The notes under the pieces: model-generated
Told to the model about the DNA's origin: nothing
The model's database searches: none
Seen by the model: the letters and a program-made list of their open reading frames with translations, nothing else
Shown here: in pieces, positions 26,013-34,674 of the stretch
Layout: each line of letters starts with the position of its first letter
Position numbering within the stretch: position 1 is the stretch's first letter
Made by a program: the position numbers and the translations under genes
DNA from: Caulobacter sp.
GTDB lineage: Bacteria > Pseudomonadota > Alphaproteobacteria > Caulobacterales > Caulobacteraceae
Length of the DNA: 63,349 nucleotides
Direction of reading: 5' to 3'
Assembly: GCA_028291265.1 (NCBI GenBank)
Contig: JAQGIK010000128.1
Coordinates: 1-63,349 of the forward strand

Positions 26013-27002
26013 ATGACGAGTCTACGTGGCAAGAAGGTGCGGGTGGCCGGCGCGGGCGTGCTGGGGCTGTCCATCGCGGCGGAACTGGGCAAGGCCGGAG
26101 CCTCGGTGGTGGTCTTCGATCCCTCGCCGCAGACCAACGCCTCCTCGGTGGCGGCCGGCATGCTCGCCCCGGCTTTCGAGGCGGGCCTGGACCCCTTCGC
26201 GGCGGCCCATCTGCCGCTGTTTCGGGCCGCGCGGGACATGTGGCCGAGCTTCGCCGCGCGCATGGGCATCGTGCTGGACCGCTCCGGCGCCCTCTATGTC
26301 GACGACCGGCGCGAGGCCGTCGCCGCCGCCTTCAGGGATTGGGGCATCGCGCACGAGGTCCGGCCCGAGGGTGTGTTCACCCCCGAGGACCTGAGGATCG
26401 ACCCGGAGCAGGCGCTGGGCCGCCTGCGGGCCGTCGCCGCCGGGTTTGGCGTGGGCTTCTCGGACGAGCCGGTCGCGGCCGCCTCCGACAAATCCCACAC
26501 TGTCGCCGCCACCGGCTGGACGCCGGTGAGCTGGGCCCCGGAAAGCGCCGTGATTACAGGCATCAAGGGCCAGATCATCAAGACGGCCGCGAGCCCGAGC
26601 GAGGGACCGGTGCTGCGCCTCGACGCCGGCTATATCGCGCCCGCGCCAGGCGGCGCCCTGGTCGGGGCGACCATGCAGCCCGGTGTCACCGACCTGGCGC
26701 CCGACGCCGCCGTCTACCAGCTGTTGGCCAAAATGCTGCCGGCCCAGATGGGGGCCCAGGCCTTCAAGGGCCAGGTGCGGGTCGGGGTGCGCGGCTCGAC
26801 GCCCGACGGCCTGCCGCTGGTCGGGCCGAGCGCCACGCCGAAGGTCTGGCTGGCCATGGGCGCGCGGCGCAACGGCTGGCTGCTGGCTCCGCTTGTGGCG
26901 GCGATGATGCGGGCGTATTTCGCCGGCGAGGATACGGGGCCCTGGACGGCGATGCTCGATGCGCGCCGGTTCAATGCCGAACCAGAAAAGTCGGAGGATT
27001 GA
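26013..27002 (+). CDS. FAD-dependent oxidoreductase, glycine oxidase (ThiO)-like
   Basis: 329 residues of the DAO family. FAD-binding VAGAGVLGLSIAAEL at 11-25, the ASSVAAGMLAPAFE segment typical of ThiO, GIKGQIIK, the substrate-domain STPDGLPLVGP and the C-terminal MGARRNGWLLAPL that closes the FAD site. ThiO oxidises glycine for thiazole synthesis, but no thiS, thiG or thiE is adjacent, so a different amine substrate is possible. Start ATG 26013 is 100 bases from the divergent cinA-type gene. The stop overlaps the next start (TGATG). Confidence 0.8.
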   Translation: MTSLRGKKVRVAGAGVLGLSIAAELGKAGASVVVFDPSPQTNASSVAAGMLAPAFEAGLDPFAAAHLPLFRAARDMWPSFAARMGIVLDRSGALYVDDRREAVAAAFRDWGIAHEVRPEGVFTPEDLRIDPEQALGRLRAVAAGFGVGFSDEPVAAASDKSHTVAATGWTPVSWAPESAVITGIKGQIIKTAASPSEGPVLRLDAGYIAPAPGGALVGATMQPGVTDLAPDAAVYQLLAKMLPAQMGAQAFKGQVRVGVRGSTPDGLPLVGPSATPKVWLAMGARRNGWLLAPLVAAMMRAYFAGEDTGPWTAMLDARRFNAEPEKSED

Positions 27003-28171
27003 TGTCGGGGTTCTGGCTGACCGAGGAGCAGGAAGCGATCCGCGAGGGCGTCACCAAGGTGATGGCCGACTTCGGCGACGAGTATTGGCGCAATGCCGAC
27101 GAAACCGGACGCTTCCCCGAGGAGTTCGTCTCGGCCATGGCCGACGGCGGCTGGCTGGGCGTGGCCATGCCGGAGGAATACGGCGGGGCGGGCCTGGGCC
27201 TGACCGAGGCGGCCATCGTCATGCAGACGGTGGCCCAGTCGGGCGCGGCGTTCACCGGGGCCAGCGCCGTGCACCTGAACATCTTCGGCCTGATGCCGAT
27301 CGTGAAGTTCGGCACCGACGAGCAGCGCCGCCGCCACCTGCCGCGCACCATCGCCGGCCAGGACAAGGCCTGTTTCGCCGTCACCGAGCCCAACAGCGGC
27401 CTCGACACCGCCAGCCTGGAGACCCGGGCCGAAAAGCACGGCAATGGCTATCGCATCAACGGCCGCAAGATCTGGACGACCATGGCCCAGCGCGCCAACA
27501 AGATCCTGCTGATCGCCCGCACCACGCCCAAGGAACAGACGGCCAAGCCGATGCAGGGGCTCAGCCTGTTTTACACCGACTTCGACCGGGCCCGCATCGA
27601 CGCCAAGCCGATCCCCAAGATGGGCCGAAAAGCCGTTGAATGTAATATGCTTTTCATCGAGGACCTGCAGGTCCCGGCCGAGGATCTGATCGGCGAGGAG
27701 GGCAAGGGCTTCCAGTACCTGCTGGCGGGCTTAAACCCCGAGCGGGTGCTGTTCGGCGTCGAGGCCGTCGGCATCGGCCGCGCCGCCTTGGCCAAGGCCG
27801 CGACCTACGCCAAGGAGCGGATCGTCTTCGGCCGGCCCATCGGCCAGAACCAGGGCGTGCAGCACCCGTTGGCCAAATGCTGGGCCGAGCTGGAGGCCGC
27901 TAACCTGCTGGCCTTCAAGGCCGCCGCCCTCTACGACGCGGGCCGCGACTGCGGGGCCGAGGCCAACGCCGCCAAATACCTGGGCGCGGAGGCCGGCTTC
28001 CGGGCCGCCGAGGCCGCCGTGCTGGCCCACGGCGGCATGGGCTACGCCAAGGAGTACGATGTCGAGCGCTACATGCGGGAAGCCATGATCGCGCGGATCG
28101 CACCCGTCAGCCGTGAGATGATCCTCAACTTCATCGCCGAACGGGTGCTGCACCTGCCCAAGAGCTACTAG
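27002..28171 (+). CDS. acyl-CoA dehydrogenase family protein
   Basis: 389 residues, flavoenzyme of fatty-acid or amino-acid degradation. N-terminal helical domain with [14 protein letters not shown], the FAD/substrate signature [12 protein letters not shown], a beta domain with [12 protein letters not shown], and the C-terminal helical domain with [19 protein letters not shown] and [19 protein letters not shown], the position of the family catalytic base region. One-base overlap with the ThiO-like gene shows co-transcription. The chain-length specificity is not readable. Confidence 0.93.
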   Translation: MSGFWLTEEQEAIREGVTKVMADFGDEYWRNADETGRFPEEFVSAMADGGWLGVAMPEEYGGAGLGLTEAAIVMQTVAQSGAAFTGASAVHLNIFGLMPIVKFGTDEQRRRHLPRTIAGQDKACFAVTEPNSGLDTASLETRAEKHGNGYRINGRKIWTTMAQRANKILLIARTTPKEQTAKPMQGLSLFYTDFDRARIDAKPIPKMGRKAVECNMLFIEDLQVPAEDLIGEEGKGFQYLLAGLNPERVLFGVEAVGIGRAALAKAATYAKERIVFGRPIGQNQGVQHPLAKCWAELEAANLLAFKAAALYDAGRDCGAEANAAKYLGAEAGFRAAEAAVLAHGGMGYAKEYDVERYMREAMIARIAPVSREMILNFIAERVLHLPKSY

Positions 28172-28884
28172 TCCGCCAGGTTGAAGCTGAGCGGGATCTG
28201 CACGGTCGCCCCGTCGACGGCCTGACCGTCGACCGTCTGCGGCTTCATCTTGAAGTTCCTGCTGACCTTCAGGGCGGCGGTCCCGAAGCCGTAGTCGGAC
28301 GGGGTCTCGCTGAGCACCACGCAGTCGCGGACGGCGCCGACGGTCGTGACCTTGCAGCTCAGCTTGGCCGTGCCGGAGATGTTGCCGCGCAGGGCCCGGT
28401 CCGGGTAGGCGCCCATCATCTGGGCCGCCGTCGGCTTCTTCAGCCAGTCGGGGCGACCGATGACTGCCGCCGGCTTGGGCTTTTCGACCGGGCCGATCGG
28501 GACGTCCGGGATCGGGATGCTGGTCCCGTGAGTCTCGACGGGCGTCGGATCGGTGTAGATCGGGGTGAAGGGGATATCGATCGGCGGGGTGAGGGAGTCA
28601 TGGATGTCGGCAGTCGGCCGCTGGGTCTGGATCTGGTGCTCGACAGGCTTGGGCTCCGGCGGGGGCGGCGGCTTGGGCAGGCTCACAACCTCGCCGATGA
28701 TCCGTTCGTCGATGAAGCTCGGCTGGTGGATGACGAACTTCTTGTAGGCCAGATAGGCGCCGACGCCGGCGTGGGCGGCGACCGACAGGGTCAGGGCGAC
28801 CACGAAGGGGGTGCTGAGGCGCTTCCTGGCGCGCGGATCGTCCGAGACGGGGAAGGGGTGGTCGGAGAGGGCGGCGACGGACAT
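28168..28884 (-). CDS. energy transducer TonB, second copy
   Basis: 238 residues. Membrane helix at about 28-48 ([20 protein letters not shown]), a Pro-rich periplasmic spacer starting [14 protein letters not shown], and a C-terminal TonB domain with [19 protein letters not shown] and [13 protein letters not shown]. The C-terminal half is clearly related to the first TonB (4826-5548), but the spacer is different and shorter in polyproline. No exbB/exbD is beside it, so it probably borrows the complex encoded at 3469-4820. It converges on the acyl-CoA dehydrogenase with a four-base overlap. Confidence 0.92.
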   Translation of the reverse strand: MSVAALSDHPFPVSDDPRARKRLSTPFVVALTLSVAAHAGVGAYLAYKKFVIHQPSFIDERIIGEVVSLPKPPPPPEPKPVEHQIQTQRPTADIHDSLTPPIDIPFTPIYTDPTPVETHGTSIPIPDVPIGPVEKPKPAAVIGRPDWLKKPTAAQMMGAYPDRALRGNISGTAKLSCKVTTVGAVRDCVVLSETPSDYGFGTAALKVSRNFKMKPQTVDGQAVDGATVQIPLSFNLAD

Positions 28885-28950
28885 GTCATTCCTCTGAAGG
28901 CTTCAAGCGGTCCCGGGTGGATCGGGAATGACAGATGTAAGCCATGCGAG

Positions 28951-28987
28951 TTGACGCGTGTAACGTCACAAAAACGACAAACGTCAA
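28951..28987. promoter_or_regulatory. cluster of TGACG/CGTCA half-sites upstream of the second tonB
   Basis: TTGACG (28951-28956), CGTCA (28964-28968) and CGTCA (28982-28986) lie within 36 bases of each other, the first two forming an inverted pair with a 7-base spacer. They sit 67-103 bases upstream of the tonB start in the divergent gap and could be an operator. Only position and symmetry support this. Confidence 0.3.
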
Positions 28988-29017
28988 ACGAGTGAGGGGC
29001 GCACTTCTTAATCGTGG

Positions 29018-29033
29018 TTAATCAGGCCTTAAC
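29018..29033. promoter_or_regulatory. CtrA-type binding site (TTAA-N7-TTAAC)
   Basis: TTAA (29018-29021), seven bases, TTAAC (29029-29033). This is an exact match to the known Caulobacter CtrA box; an additional TTAA lies at 29008-29011. It is 24 bases upstream of the lytic transglycosylase ATG, where it would control that gene. Confidence 0.6.
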
Positions 29034-29056
29034 CGAACCGGCCCAAACAGCGGGGC

Positions 29057-29866
29057 ATGGCGGTAGAGTCCATCAGAGGGGTCGTCGAATCGGCGATCCA
29101 GCGGGCGTCCGAAGCGACCGGCGTCGACTTCTCCTTCCTGCTCGGCACGGCCAAGCGGGAGAGCGGGCTCAAACCCCATGCCAAGGCCCCGACGTCGTCG
29201 GCCGCCGGCCTGTTCCAGTTCGTCGAACAGACCTGGATGTCGACCCTCAAGCGGCATGGCAGCAAGTACGGCTACGCCCGTTACGCCGACCTGATCACCC
29301 AGGGGGCCGACGGCCGCTACCGCGTCGGCACGCCCGAGGCGCGGGCGGCGGTGATGAACCTGCGCTACGACGCCCGGGCCGCCTCGCTGATGGCCGGCGA
29401 GCTGACCAGCGACCATGCCGACTACCTGCGTGGCCGCATCGGCCGTTCGGCGACGGCGGGCGAGCTTTACGCGGCCCACTTCCTGGGGCCCAAGGGCTCG
29501 GCCCGGCTGATCGAGGCGGCGCGGACCCAGCCCGGCGTCAGCGCCGCGGGCCTGTTCCCCGATGCGGCGGCCGCCAATCGGCCGCTGTTCTACAAGGCGG
29601 GCCGGCCGGTGACGGTGGCCGAACTCTACGGCAACCTGACCGCCACCGGCGGCGCGGCCTCGGCGCTGCGGGGCAAGGTCCCCGAGCGCGACCAGGGCTT
29701 CCTGCAGTACGCCGCCAGACGCGGCGACCGGCAGGCCGAGGAGGACGCGCTCGTCGCCCTGATCCTGCGCGGCTCGCAGGGGGCGGATGGACGCGGCGGC
29801 GGATCGGGCCTGGCGGGGTCGGTATTCTCCTCCGAGATGCTGCGGGTGCTGTCGGAATCGCGCTGA
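29057..29866 (+). CDS. lytic transglycosylase (SLT domain) protein
   Basis: 269 residues. The SLT lysozyme-like domain is N-terminal: LLGTAKRESGL with catalytic E35, SSAAGLFQFVEQTWMSTL, and a later ATAGELYAAHFLGPKGSARL. It cuts glycan strands of peptidoglycan. No signal peptide is visible at this start, although the enzyme must act in the periplasm; export through a flagellar or other route, or a mis-set start, is possible. In Caulobacter the lytic transglycosylase PleA is needed for polar pili and flagella; a similar cell-cycle role is suggested here by the CtrA-type box just upstream, but identity with PleA is not established. Confidence 0.85.
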   Translation: MAVESIRGVVESAIQRASEATGVDFSFLLGTAKRESGLKPHAKAPTSSAAGLFQFVEQTWMSTLKRHGSKYGYARYADLITQGADGRYRVGTPEARAAVMNLRYDARAASLMAGELTSDHADYLRGRIGRSATAGELYAAHFLGPKGSARLIEAARTQPGVSAAGLFPDAAAANRPLFYKAGRPVTVAELYGNLTATGGAASALRGKVPERDQGFLQYAARRGDRQAEEDALVALILRGSQGADGRGGGSGLAGSVFSSEMLRVLSESR

Positions 29867-29947
29867 GGCTAGCCCGCGAGGCGAAAGGCGTTCACGGCGC
29901 GCCGGATGACCGGCTAGGTTGCTTCCTTTCATGGGCGGGGGCCTTCG

Positions 29948-31210
29948 ATGACCGTTGAAGTGCTGCTCATGAACCGGACGGCCGTGGCCATGGCCGCCGA
30001 CAGCGCCGTCACCATCACCTCCGACCAGCCGCCCTACCAGATCAGCCAGACGGGGGTGGTGAAGACCTTCGTGCTCAACGGCCGCACGCCCAGCGGCATG
30101 ATGATCTTCTCCTCGGCCGAGTTCTGCGGCTGTCCGTGGAGCACCGTCGTCGACCGCATGCGCGCCGACGGCCTGGGCGGCGAGCCGACCCTGGCGGACA
30201 CGGTCTCCAGCTTCATGGCCCGGCTCAACGCCCTGTGCGACTCCGACCTGGTCGAGGCCGGCGACGGGGTCATGACCTTCCGCATCTTCGCGGTGCAGAC
30301 CATCGCCGATTTCTGGCGTTCCGCCGACCAGATCGGCGAGGCTCGCCCGTCGCTGACGCCGGACCAGGTGCTGGCCGAGGCGCTGGACCAGCTGGAGCAC
30401 GACGTCGGCAGTGAAGCGGCCTGGGTCGATGGGGACCTCTCCTATGTGCCGCGCGAACGCATCGGGACCGAGACGCCGAGGCTGAAGGCGATCGTCGACG
30501 ACAACCTCGAGAACATTGTCGGCCTGGCCCTGGACGCCTTCTTCGAGGGCCGGGTCATCGGCCCCGACATCCGCCTGCGGCTGGCGGCGGCGGTGCGTAC
30601 AGGGTTGATGACAAGCTGGATGCCGTCCGGCGCCCGCTACACCGGCGTGGTCATCTCCGGCTTCGGGGCCGACGAGGTGTCGCCGGCCTATATCGAACTG
30701 CACGTCATGGGCCTGATCGGCGACCTCCTGAAATACCGCATCGCCGATGCGGCGCGGGTCGGGCGGGACAACCCGGTGGTGGTCCGCTCCTTCGCCCAGA
30801 ATGGGGCCGTGGATCGCTTCCTCTACGGGGCGGACGAGGAATTCACCGGCGAGGCCTTCCGGCGGGTGGCCATCCTGACCATGGGCGAGATCGAGCGGCT
30901 GAAGACCGCGGCAGGCAAGACCGGCGACGCCGACTTCTGGGGGGAGGTCGATCGGGCGGTGATGCAGTCGGCCTTGCTGGGCCTCTATTCGACGCGCCTC
31001 AGTTGGCGCGAGGCCATCGAGGCCAGCTTCGACCAGAAGGTGCGCACGGCCAGTGTCGGGCCGCTGGGCGATCTGGCGGGTCAGCTCCTTTCGCTGCCGC
31101 TGACCGAGTCGGAGATGATGGGGAACATGACCGTGGCGCGGCCGTTCTCGATCCTGCGTCTGTCCAAGGCCGGCGCGGTCCTCAGCCACCCCACGGAGCC
31201 TGGACGATGA
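29948..31210 (+). CDS. unknown protein with a proteasome/HslV/Anbu-like N-terminus (putative Ntn hydrolase)
   Basis: 420 residues, no signal peptide, no family name known to me. The first 45 residues read like a proteasome beta subunit: Met-Thr start, hydrophobic strand, AVAMAADSAVTI, then VKTFVLN. If Met is removed, Thr is residue 1, the Asp falls at 17 exactly as in HslV, Anbu and beta subunits, and a Lys stands at 38 (normally 33, with a five-residue insertion). PSGMMIFSSAEFCGCPW follows where these folds have their next strands. Residues about 200-420 are helical and unlike any subunit I know. It is coupled to a 74-residue gene by an ATGA overlap. The fold assignment is inference. Confidence 0.6.
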   Translation: MTVEVLLMNRTAVAMAADSAVTITSDQPPYQISQTGVVKTFVLNGRTPSGMMIFSSAEFCGCPWSTVVDRMRADGLGGEPTLADTVSSFMARLNALCDSDLVEAGDGVMTFRIFAVQTIADFWRSADQIGEARPSLTPDQVLAEALDQLEHDVGSEAAWVDGDLSYVPRERIGTETPRLKAIVDDNLENIVGLALDAFFEGRVIGPDIRLRLAAAVRTGLMTSWMPSGARYTGVVISGFGADEVSPAYIELHVMGLIGDLLKYRIADAARVGRDNPVVVRSFAQNGAVDRFLYGADEEFTGEAFRRVAILTMGEIERLKTAAGKTGDADFWGEVDRAVMQSALLGLYSTRLSWREAIEASFDQKVRTASVGPLGDLAGQLLSLPLTESEMMGNMTVARPFSILRLSKAGAVLSHPTEPGR

Positions 31211-31431
31211 GCCCCAAACCGCTTGCTCCCGTCACGACAGTCAACGCCGCCGAGCGGGCGGCCGATCACGCGCGGGCCAGGCTGATCGCCGGCCAGCCGA
31301 ACAAGGCGGCGAAGATGCAGACCCTGTTCGGCGCGCCGGGACTGGCCGGCGCCACGGAACAGGTGGCCCGCAAGGTCTCGCAGCGACCGCTGGCCGACCC
31401 GGGCAAGCGGATCCCGCCCGAGAAGCCCTAG
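31207..31431 (+). CDS. small hypothetical protein coupled to the Ntn-hydrolase-like gene
   Basis: 74 residues, basic, rich in Ala, Lys, Pro and Arg, with no Cys or membrane segment. The central part (AERAADHARARLIAGQPNKA) is probably helical; the C-terminus is Pro/Lys-rich. The ATG overlaps the upstream stop (ATGA), so it is co-translated with the 420-residue protein and may be its partner or substrate. Its stop overlaps the convergent CoA-transferase stop by four bases. No homologue is recognised. Confidence 0.6.
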   Translation: MSPKPLAPVTTVNAAERAADHARARLIAGQPNKAAKMQTLFGAPGLAGATEQVARKVSQRPLADPGKRIPPEKP

Positions 31432-32621
31432 GCGGCCGCGCCGGCGCTCCGCAGCGCGGCGATGTCGCCCTCCGAATAGCCCAACTCCGACAGCACCTCG
31501 TCGGTGTGTTCGCCCAGTTTCGGGGCCGGGCCACGCGGCCCGTCCTGCGCGCCCGGGAAGCGGGCCGGGGAGGCGGGGCTCTTGTTGAAGCCGCCCTTGC
31601 CGTCGGGCACGTCGACGAAGCAACCTGCCGCAATCGCCTGCTCGTCCACCACGACCTCGCGAGGGGTTTGCACGGGCGCCCAGGTGAGGTCCTCGGCGTC
31701 GAAGCGGGCGGCGACTTCCTCCTGGGTCATCTCGCCGACGGCCTCGTCCATCAGGGTGACAAGCGCATCGCCGTTGAGGCGGCGGTCGCGGTTCTTGAGG
31801 AACCGCTCGTCCTCCACCCACTCGGGATGGCCCACGGCCCTGGCGATCTGCGGCCAGTCGGTGCCGCCGGTGCGGACCAGCAAGCATATCCACCGGCCGT
31901 CCGAGGTCTTGAAGAAGTTGGCCAGCGGGTTGACCGCCGCGTGGCGGGGCCGCGTCGAGGCCAGCTTTCCGAAGCGCAGCTGGATGGCCATGTCCGAGCC
32001 GATCGAATAGACGCCGGTGCGCAGCAGGCTGGTTTCGACCAGGCGGCCGACGCCGGTGGTCTGGCGCTCGAACACGGCCGCCAGGATGGCCGAGACGGTG
32101 GCCATGGAGGTGACGTGGTCGCCCATGGCCGTGCGGATCGGGAAGGGCTCGACCCCCTTGGGCGTGGTGATGGCGGCGACGCCGGAGCGGGACCAGTAGC
32201 TGGCGACGTCCATGCCGGCCTTGTCGATGTCGGGGCCTTCGAGGCCGTAACCGGTCAGGCTGGCGTAGATCAGGCGGGGATTCTCCTTCTTCAGGCTCTC
32301 GTAGTCGAAGCCCGAGCGGCTGAGGGAGCCCGGGCGGTTGTTGGTGAGGAAGACATCGGCTTCGCGCACCAGCTTCAGGGCGGCCTCGCGGCCCTCCGGC
32401 TTGCTGATGTCGAGGACGACGCCGCGCTTGCCGCGGTTGTCCATGTCAAAGACCGGGTTGTCGTCCGCGCCGGTGTCGAAGGCGTCGAAGAACATCCGCA
32501 TGGGGTCGCCGTTGGGCGACTCGATCTTGATCACCGCCGCGCCCCAGTCGGCCATGATGGCCGCGGCGCCGGGGGCGGCGATGTAGGTGGCCAGTTCGAC
32601 GACCTTGAGACCTTCCAGCAC
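31428..32621 (-). CDS. CaiB/BaiF family (class III) CoA-transferase
   Basis: 397 residues. Opens with LEGLKVVELATYIAAPGAA, then ADWGAAVIKIESPNGD and NRGKRGVVLDI, followed by LTNNRPGSL and AGMDVASYW. The Asp in that last motif (D138) is the position of the catalytic aspartate that forms the acyl-CoA intermediate in formyl-CoA transferase. The C-terminal small domain is complete, and the length is normal for the family. The acids exchanged are unknown; alpha-methylacyl-CoA racemases also belong here, so racemase activity cannot be excluded. Confidence 0.9.
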   Translation of the reverse strand: MLEGLKVVELATYIAAPGAAAIMADWGAAVIKIESPNGDPMRMFFDAFDTGADDNPVFDMDNRGKRGVVLDISKPEGREAALKLVREADVFLTNNRPGSLSRSGFDYESLKKENPRLIYASLTGYGLEGPDIDKAGMDVASYWSRSGVAAITTPKGVEPFPIRTAMGDHVTSMATVSAILAAVFERQTTGVGRLVETSLLRTGVYSIGSDMAIQLRFGKLASTRPRHAAVNPLANFFKTSDGRWICLLVRTGGTDWPQIARAVGHPEWVEDERFLKNRDRRLNGDALVTLMDEAVGEMTQEEVAARFDAEDLTWAPVQTPREVVVDEQAIAAGCFVDVPDGKGGFNKSPASPARFPGAQDGPRGPAPKLGEHTDEVLSELGYSEGDIAALRSAGAAA

Positions 32622-32690
32622 TTCGACGCTCTCCCCTTGGTTTTGCCCATCATGGCCGGGCGAGGGAGGCGAGGGAAGGTTGTCTCAGGG

Positions 32691-34520
32691 TCAGCCGGTG
32701 GCGAAGGCCGACAGATCGCGGCCGGCGGCCTGGTCGCGGCCCTTGGCGGCGGCGTCGGCGACGGCGCGGGCGACGCCGGCGACAGTGACGGGTTTGCGCA
32801 GCACGGCGTCGGCGCCGGCCTCGAGGCATTCGCGGGCTTCGTCGGCGTCGCCGCCGATGACGGCGATGATCGGCATCTCGCCTGCCGGACCTTCGAGGGC
32901 GCGCAGGGCGGCGGCGGTGTGGGCTCCATCGAGGCCGGGCATGCGGCCGTCGAGCATGACCAGGTCGAAGTCGCAGGCGTGGGCCAGTTCGACCGCCCGC
33001 TTGCCGTTCTGGGCGTGGACGACCTGGTGGCCGAGCTGTTCGAGGATGGCGCGCAGCATGGCGGCGTTGAGGGCGTCGTCCTCGGCGACCAGCACCCGCA
33101 TGGCGCGCTTGGAGGGGGCGATGGGGCCGCGGACCATGGATTCGTCGGCCTCGGTCGGGGCGACCGCGCCGGCGTCCCAGGGCAGTTCGAAGGTGAAGCA
33201 GCTGCCGACGCCGAGCGCGCTCTGGCCCTTGAGCTCGCCGCCCATCAGGCTGGCCAGCTGGCGGGATAGGGAGAGGCCGAGGCCGGCGCCGGGCACGCCG
33301 GCGCCGGTGCGTTCGACACGGCGGAAGGGTTCGAAGGCCAGCTCCAGCTCTTCGGCGTTGAGGCCCGGGCCGGTGTCGGCGATGGCGATGACCACGCGGT
33401 TCTGCTCGTCGAGCGACAGACGCACCTCGATGCGACCGCGCAGGGTGTACTTCACCGCATTGCCGATCAGGTTGGACAGCACCTGGCGGGCGCGGGTGAC
33501 ATCGCCGACGACGGCGCCACGGGCGCTTTCCAGCGCGTCCTCGACGTGGACGGCCAGTTCGACGCTCTTGGCCGACGCGTGGGGGCGGCCCAGCAGCACC
33601 AGTTCGCGGGCCAGGCGGACCGGATCGAAGGGCTGGCTGTCGAGGGCCAGGCGGCCGGCCTCGGCGGTCTCCGAATCGAGGGTGGCGTTAAGCACGGCGA
33701 TCAATTCGTTGGCGGCGGTGAGGGCGGCGCCCAGCTGTTCGCGGCTCGGCGCGGCCCGTCCGCCTTGCCCGGCGGCGGCGGCCAGAACGTGGGTGACGCC
33801 GTTCAGGCCGTTGCGGATCTCGTGGCTGAGGGTCGAGACGATGTCGGACTTGGAGCGGGCCAGTTTCTGGGCCCGTTCGAGGGTCTCGCCGCGCTCGGCG
33901 ATCAGGCCCTCGCGCTCGGCGGCGAGGGCGAACTGCTGGCGCATCATCTGGTTGAGGATCAGGCAGAGGGCCATGGCCAGCGCCATGGCGCCCCAGACGG
34001 CGAGGCCCTGGTCGCGGCTGTCGGCATGGCTGAACAGGGCGATCAGCGGACCGGCGGCGGCGACCGGGGCGACGATCAGCAGCGAGGGCAGCAGGGGCGC
34101 GCTGAAGAAGAAGCAGACGATTGCCCCGGCGGCGGCCATCAGCAGCAGGGGCTCGCGGGCCGGGCCCGCACCCTCGGCGAGGGCGGCGACCTGGGCCACG
34201 GCGCCGGCCCACAGCAGGCCCGACAGGACATGGATGCGGATGCGGCGGGCGACCGGAACCTCGGGGGTCAGCCGCATCCAGTTCACGACGGCGTAGAAGG
34301 CGCCCCAGTTGAGGGCGAAGATGGCGAAGCTGGCGGCCATCCACATCGAATTGACCGCGAAGGAGCCGGCCCAGACGAAGACCGGCAGGCTGACGGCGAA
34401 GCAGGCGAGGGCGTAGGGCATCAGGCGCCGCTGGGCGTCGAGGCTCTGGGCCCAGAAACTGGCCCCTCCGCGCAACCCCTGGAATTTGGGCGCGGAGTCG
34501 GTGAGGACGGCTTCAAACAC
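32691..34520 (-). CDS. hybrid sensor histidine kinase with C-terminal receiver domain
   Basis: 609 residues. About six membrane helices fill residues 35-190 with almost no periplasmic loops, so the sensor is probably membrane-embedded. A coiled linker leads to HisKA STLSHEIRNGLNG (phospho-accepting H233), an HATPase domain with NLIGNAVKYT, IADTGPGLN and GAGLGLSLS, and a receiver domain with FDLVMLDGRMPG (D524) and LRKP. A hybrid kinase needs an Hpt protein to pass phosphate on; one is encoded 3.6 kb away (38095-38586), though pairing is only suggested by proximity. It is divergent from a DUF2336 gene. Confidence 0.93.
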   Translation of the reverse strand: MFEAVLTDSAPKFQGLRGGASFWAQSLDAQRRLMPYALACFAVSLPVFVWAGSFAVNSMWMAASFAIFALNWGAFYAVVNWMRLTPEVPVARRIRIHVLSGLLWAGAVAQVAALAEGAGPAREPLLLMAAAGAIVCFFFSAPLLPSLLIVAPVAAAGPLIALFSHADSRDQGLAVWGAMALAMALCLILNQMMRQQFALAAEREGLIAERGETLERAQKLARSKSDIVSTLSHEIRNGLNGVTHVLAAAAGQGGRAAPSREQLGAALTAANELIAVLNATLDSETAEAGRLALDSQPFDPVRLARELVLLGRPHASAKSVELAVHVEDALESARGAVVGDVTRARQVLSNLIGNAVKYTLRGRIEVRLSLDEQNRVVIAIADTGPGLNAEELELAFEPFRRVERTGAGVPGAGLGLSLSRQLASLMGGELKGQSALGVGSCFTFELPWDAGAVAPTEADESMVRGPIAPSKRAMRVLVAEDDALNAAMLRAILEQLGHQVVHAQNGKRAVELAHACDFDLVMLDGRMPGLDGAHTAAALRALEGPAGEMPIIAVIGGDADEARECLEAGADAVLRKPVTVAGVARAVADAAAKGRDQAAGRDLSAFATG

Positions 34521-34674
34521 GACAAATTCCCCGCTTGCTGCTGGCGCACCATAGGCGCGGCAGGGTTTGCGAGCCGTTACGGGGCAGCGTTAATCCACAG
34601 GTCTTCTGGCAAGGGGTCATTAAGGCTAACCCGCCATTATCGTTTACCGACTCGGGGACCTTGAGACAGCACAG

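Noticed and set aside
34580..34674. CtrA box in the gap between the hybrid kinase and DUF2336
   Set aside because: TTAA elements are present (about 34590 and 34620) but the 7-base spacing of a CtrA site is not met.
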